Assembly (NCBI RefSeq): GCF_020329485.1
Contig: NZ_JAGKJI010000001.1
Coordinates: 186,001-250,000, forward strand
Direction: 5' to 3'
From: Bradyrhizobium cenepequi
Lineage (GTDB): Bacteria > Pseudomonadota > Alphaproteobacteria > Rhizobiales > Xanthobacteraceae
DNA length: 64,000 nucleotides
In this document: in pieces, positions 60,916 through 64,000 of the stretch
Numbering within the stretch: the stretch's first letter is position 1
How the letters are laid out: the number at the start of each line of letters is the position of its first letter
The notes under the pieces: model-generated
Databases searched by the model: none
What the model saw: only the letters and a program-made list of their open reading frames with translations
Told to the model about the DNA's origin: nothing
Program-made: the position numbers and the translations under genes

Positions 60916-62133
60916 TCACATGTAGTCGGGTAAATGGAGCGAACTATGCACCTCCCGCGACGTGTCGCCAGGCATGGCCTCGGCGTCAGAGGAGCTTAAG
61001 CTAGCAAGCACCCGGTTGCGCGCATCGATCTCCACTTGGGTACGTGGCAGCAAAAAAGCCCCTCCGTCGCCGGCAAGGTTCTGATTGGCCACGGCGAAGG
61101 GCCGCATCAGCCTTTCGTAGGCAGCGAATGCGTCCGTGGGATCGTCGTGGGTCGCAAGTTCACCGGCGAGGATGTAGGCTCCGACCATTGCGAGGCTTGA
61201 ACCCTGGCCAGACAAGAACGAAGGAGCGAAGGCGGCATCCCCGACTAACACCACGCGGCCCTTTGACCAGCGATCAAGGTGTATCTGGCTCACTACGTCA
61301 TAGTAAAGATCGTCTGCCTGCTGCATCGCTTCGACTAGCTTCGGCACTTCCCACCCGACCCCGTCGAATTTTTCAGCGATCAGTCGACGCTGGCTCGCAG
61401 GGTCCTGGTGCCGGGAGAAGGGCGGTTCTTCAGAGGCAAAGATCAGAAAGGCATGCAGCGTCGGGCTATCCTTCACTGCCGACAGAACAGCATAGCGGCC
61501 TGGGACCGTATAAGTCAGCGATTCATGCGACAGCTCGAGGAAGTTGGGCGTGGTGAAGCCATTGTAGCAATAGCCCAGATAGTGGATGAATGGCTCCTCC
61601 GGCCCAAAGATTAGACGTCGCGTATTGGAGTGCAGGCCATCAGCGCCGATGACCACGTCGTAATTCTCGGTCGTGCCGTTTTCGAAGGTGACGGTCACGC
61701 CGGCACCATCGTCATCGAGTGATGCGATCGATTCGTTGAAAATGTAGCGGACCGACCCGTCCCGGGTCAGGCCATAAAGAAGCTTGGTGAGTTCACCGCG
61801 GGGCAGCTCAATGTCGCGGTTCTCTACGCCGCCCGTTATCTCTTCGGGGCGGATGGTGCCGGCGACGCTGCCGTCAGGAAGCAGAAAGGTAATGCGCTTC
61901 GCATGGATATGCGCATCTTTCAGGCCAGGCAGGATACCCATCCGATCGGCGACCTCAACCACAGGACCGCGCACGTCGATCGGATAGCCGCCGCTCCGCA
62001 CGGCCTCAGCACGCTCGACCACTGTGACATCGAATCCAAAGTGATCCAGCCAGTAGGCGATTGTCGGACCGGCAATGCTTGCACCCGATACGAGGATGCG
62101 TCCTCCTTGATGGGTTGTGGAATGATCACTCAT
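60916..62133 (-). CDS. FAD-dependent monooxygenase (PHBH/TetX-like)
   Basis: 405 aa. FAD motifs: ILVSGASIAGPTIAYWLDHF (GxGxxG-like, 13-32), the DG motif VIGADGLHSNTRRLI and GD motif VVLVGDAAFAPSFLSGQGSS. ATG 62133 follows GGAGGCG; ATG 62148 has no ribosome site. It hydroxylates an aromatic or antibiotic-like substrate using NAD(P)H. Divergent from a TetR gene with two operators between them, which predicts induction by a small molecule. Possibly a detoxification or tetracycline-destructase-like enzyme; substrate unknown. Confidence 0.88.
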   Translation of the reverse strand: MSDHSTTHQGGRILVSGASIAGPTIAYWLDHFGFDVTVVERAEAVRSGGYPIDVRGPVVEVADRMGILPGLKDAHIHAKRITFLLPDGSVAGTIRPEEITGGVENRDIELPRGELTKLLYGLTRDGSVRYIFNESIASLDDDGAGVTVTFENGTTENYDVVIGADGLHSNTRRLIFGPEEPFIHYLGYCYNGFTTPNFLELSHESLTYTVPGRYAVLSAVKDSPTLHAFLIFASEEPPFSRHQDPASQRRLIAEKFDGVGWEVPKLVEAMQQADDLYYDVVSQIHLDRWSKGRVVLVGDAAFAPSFLSGQGSSLAMVGAYILAGELATHDDPTDAFAAYERLMRPFAVANQNLAGDGGAFLLPRTQVEIDARNRVLASLSSSDAEAMPGDTSREVHSSLHLPDYM

Positions 62134-62152
62134 AGCAGACGCCTCCATCGTG

Positions 62153-62175
62153 ATAAGATGCTATATGCATCCTAT
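62153..62175. promoter_or_regulatory. TetR operator O1
   Basis: ATAAGATGC, five-base TATAT spacer, GCATCCTAT: a 23-bp palindrome with one mismatch between nine-base half-sites. Lies 20 bp before the monooxygenase ATG. Confidence 0.65.
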
Positions 62176-62191
62176 TTGGTTGGCGGCGTCA

Positions 62192-62214
62192 ATAGGATTC
62201 GAGCCGCATCTTAT
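62192..62214. promoter_or_regulatory. TetR operator O2
   Basis: ATAGGATTC, five-base spacer GAGCC, GCATCTTAT: same 9-5-9 design as O1 with seven of nine half-site bases pairing. It is 39 bp centre to centre from O1 and 73 bp before the TetR start. Confidence 0.6.
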
Positions 62215-62287
62215 GCTGCGCATGGCATGGGTGTCATCGGCTCCGATCCGATTGAGCCGTATGTGTTAATGGAGCGGATGGACCAGT

Positions 62288-62893
62288 ATGCGCAGAAGCC
62301 TTGTAGGCGCCCCACCGCAGCGTCGTCGCGGTGCTGCGCTTGAGGACGCGTTGTTGGAGGCGGCGTGGGCCGAACTTGAGGAGCATGGCTATGCCGATCT
62401 GACGATAGAGGGTGTTGCACAGCGTGCCGGCACCAGCAGACCGGTTTTATCGCGGCGCTGGGCGGGGCGCGCCGAGCTGGCCGTCGCCGCGATTGGCCAC
62501 CACTTCGCTCTTAATCCGGTTAACGTCCCGGACTTGGGCAGCGTGCGCGAGGAACTAGCACTGTTGCTGCGCAAGTGGTCAGAACGGGCGACACCCGCAC
62601 CGGTCAGGTTCATGCTCGACCTGCGCAACGATCTCGCGCCAGCTCGTGGCGACTTGAGCGGTGTGCGCCGTAACCTTGCCGAACAGATCGGCGAAACAGA
62701 CATGCTTGAGGAAATACTGCGACGCGGCGTCGCGCGTGGCGAAGTGGACGCCGAAAAGTTATCGCCGCGTGTGACAGCTGTCCCAATCGATCTAGCCCGC
62801 AATGAGATCTTTGTGACGCTTACGAAGCTATCGGATCAAGTGATTTACGAAATTCTAGACTTGGTGTTCCTGCCGTTGGTGCGAAAGAATTGA
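62288..62893 (+). CDS. TetR family transcriptional regulator
   Basis: 201 aa. N-terminal HTH: LTIEGVAQRAGTSRPVLSRRWAGRAEL (48-74) with the usual LTIxxVAxxAGTSxxxxxRxW pattern; C-terminal ligand-binding helices (about 85-200). It would repress the divergent FAD monooxygenase and itself by binding O1 and O2. Starts at 62288; upstream leader contains both operators. Confidence 0.88.
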   Translation: MRRSLVGAPPQRRRGAALEDALLEAAWAELEEHGYADLTIEGVAQRAGTSRPVLSRRWAGRAELAVAAIGHHFALNPVNVPDLGSVREELALLLRKWSERATPAPVRFMLDLRNDLAPARGDLSGVRRNLAEQIGETDMLEEILRRGVARGEVDAEKLSPRVTAVPIDLARNEIFVTLTKLSDQVIYEILDLVFLPLVRKN

Positions 62894-63176
62894 TGCGGGC
62901 AAAAGAGGTAAGCCACTAAGACGTAATCAATAATCATACGCCTCCCAATTTGTCCCAGCGACACTTTGGTTTGGGTGATGGCGTCTCGTAGTGGCGAACA
63001 GGCTCCTGGGTTGACACATCAGGCTGACAACGCTCTTCATCATGCCGCAATTTGCGATTGTCGAGATCCGCTAAAATCGATCCGCTTCCCGCACGAGTTG
63101 CACAAGTGTCGACGACTATCACGTGAGCTTGCCACGGATCGAATTGGGCAACATTCCACGCCTGATGATGGGTGAC
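62894..63176. other. Gap between TetR gene and integrase remnant
   Basis: About 283 bp of variable composition; contains the reverse-oriented ORFs without good start signals. I see no RNA or repeat in it. Confidence 0.4.
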
Positions 63177-63701
63177 TCAAGCCTGCGCGCCTCCCTTGAT
63201 CGGTATCACCTTCTTGGGATCGAGCCAGTGGTCGATCCGATCAGCCCAATGCTGCATCAGCTTCGTGCGCGAGCCGATCAGTGCGAGCGGTCCGTGCTTC
63301 TTGTAGAGACCTTCCACAGTAGAGTTGTCGAGATGCGCGAGCTGCAGCTCGACGACATCGCCATCCCATGCCTTGGCGTCCTTGATCTCTTCGTGGTGAG
63401 ACAGGGTCGAGAAGGTGGTCCGGAATCCGTGGGCACAATGATCGGTCTTGGTGTCAATGCCCAGCAGCCGCAAGCGCTTGTTGAGCGTGTTGTTTGATAG
63501 CGGCGCGTCCTTCGAGCAGGAAAACGCGTACCGGCGATGGCCGGTCAGCTTCTGAACGCTGCGCAGGATTGCAAGTGCCTGCCGTGACAAAGGCACGACA
63601 TGGTCCCAACCGGTCTTCATTTTGGCGGCCGCGGCGCGGCAGTCGACGTCGGTCTTGATCTGCCTGGGGTTGGCGCCCGCGCCACGGTTCTTGCGGGCCA
63701 T
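63177..63701 (-). pseudogene. Truncated tyrosine-recombinase integrase (phage/island type)
   Basis: About 174 codons. The C-terminal catalytic part is recognisable: HVVPLSRQALAILRSVQKL, HGFRTTFSTLSHHE (HxxR box), VVELQLAHLDN (His) and VEGLYKKHG (likely nucleophile Tyr). The N-terminal and central region that carries the first catalytic Arg is missing, replaced by unrelated sequence. Its start lies about 200 bp from tRNA-Leu, the usual place for such integrases. It is probably non-functional. Confidence 0.82.
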
Positions 63702-63899
63702 CTGCTCAAGTCCTTCGTCCGGAATAGCCAAAGTCACCGTGAACGTTTGTTCTCCCGATACCAACAAAAATACCAACAAATCGGACGGCTGGGATCGGAT
63801 GAGAACAAACGGTGACGAACACCGATGTACGCGGAAAGGCCTGTTTTTCAAGGGCTTCCGGGCAGCGCGCGGACGGTTGCGGACGCTTTGGAACGGGCT

Positions 63900-63984
63900 T
63901 GGTGCCCCTGGCCGGAATCGAACCAGCACTCCTTGCGGAACTCGATTTTGAGTCGAGCGCGTCTACCAGTTCCGCCACAGGGGC
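63900..63984 (-). tRNA. tRNA-Leu (CAA)
   Basis: Reads GCCCCTGTGGCGGAACTGGT... on the minus strand. Acceptor GCCCCTG pairs with CAGGGGC before encoded ACCA. The anticodon stem CTCGA/TCGAG encloses loop CTCAAAA, giving CAA. A long variable arm (AGTTCCGCAAGGAGT region) and T loop GTTCGATTC fit a class II tRNA-Leu. It is the probable attachment site of the integrase remnant. Confidence 0.92.
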
Positions 63985-64000
63985 ATTCGCCCCATCAGCC

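Noticed and set aside
60685..60933. 82-codon plus-strand frame opposite the small helical ORF
   Set aside because: Ser/Ala-rich low-information sequence without a ribosome site; the minus-strand frame fits better.
63194..63207. TTGATCGGTATCAC, a near FixK/FNR match
   Set aside because: Inside the 3' end of the integrase remnant, one mismatch and no gene positioned to use it.

Overview
The window looks like chromosome from a Bradyrhizobium-type alphaproteobacterium. It is GC-rich and dense with coding sequence. It carries rhizobial markers (an NdvA-type cyclic glucan exporter, a TrcR/DUF1013 regulator, DUF6494, many Bug and TAXI solute-binding proteins) and several families of long palindromic intergenic repeats typical of that group. 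The assignment rests on gene content and style only.

Positions 1-15.9 kb: a partial PaaI-type thioesterase, a Nudix CoA pyrophosphatase, a Bug-type binding protein, a lysozyme-like ETGG protein, two small secreted proteins, a receiver-EAL protein with lost catalytic residues, a beta-propeller protein, a second Bug protein, a TAXI-type TRAP transporter (binding protein plus fused permease), an SDR oxidoreductase, a TPR/LprI-like protein and propionyl-CoA synthetase (prpE). Positions 16-19.9 kb: a small lipoprotein, DUF6494, a two-gene RusA plus nuclease-like/HEPN-like cassette, an OmpW-type porin behind a perfect FixK/FNR box, a PhnA-like protein and trcR.

Positions 20-42.8 kb are mostly core: ispH-thrB-rnhA, a peroxiredoxin, DUF924, fadD, a D-Ala-D-Ala carboxypeptidase with a basic tail, ndvA, an NMT1-type binding protein, a HisE paralogue, a YqaA-type membrane protein, two nitronate monooxygenase paralogues, upp, a TesB-like thioesterase, a hybrid histidine kinase and an acyl-CoA synthetase. 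Positions 43-48.3 kb hold a four-gene sugar ABC importer whose last gene overlaps a cytochrome c gene. Positions 48.8-55 kb hold a tightly overlapping minus-strand operon: TonB-dependent receptor, a previously unlisted 25-codon ORF, NMT1 binding protein, permease, ATPase and NnrS.

Positions 55.6-59.15 kb hold the most notable system: an NfrB-like glycosyltransferase, a WecB UDP-GlcNAc 2-epimerase and a HlyD/Alg44-like membrane fusion protein. The set suggests a secreted ManNAc-containing polysaccharide, like the E. coli Nfr (phage N4 receptor) glycan but without the C-terminal c-di-GMP-binding region, and with a perfect FixK/FNR box upstream. The last 5 kb looks like the eroded edge of a genomic island. 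It has a duplicated fragment of the sugar-importer ATPase, an FAD monooxygenase/TetR divergent pair with two clear operators, a truncated tyrosine integrase and a tRNA-Leu(CAA) as probable integration site.
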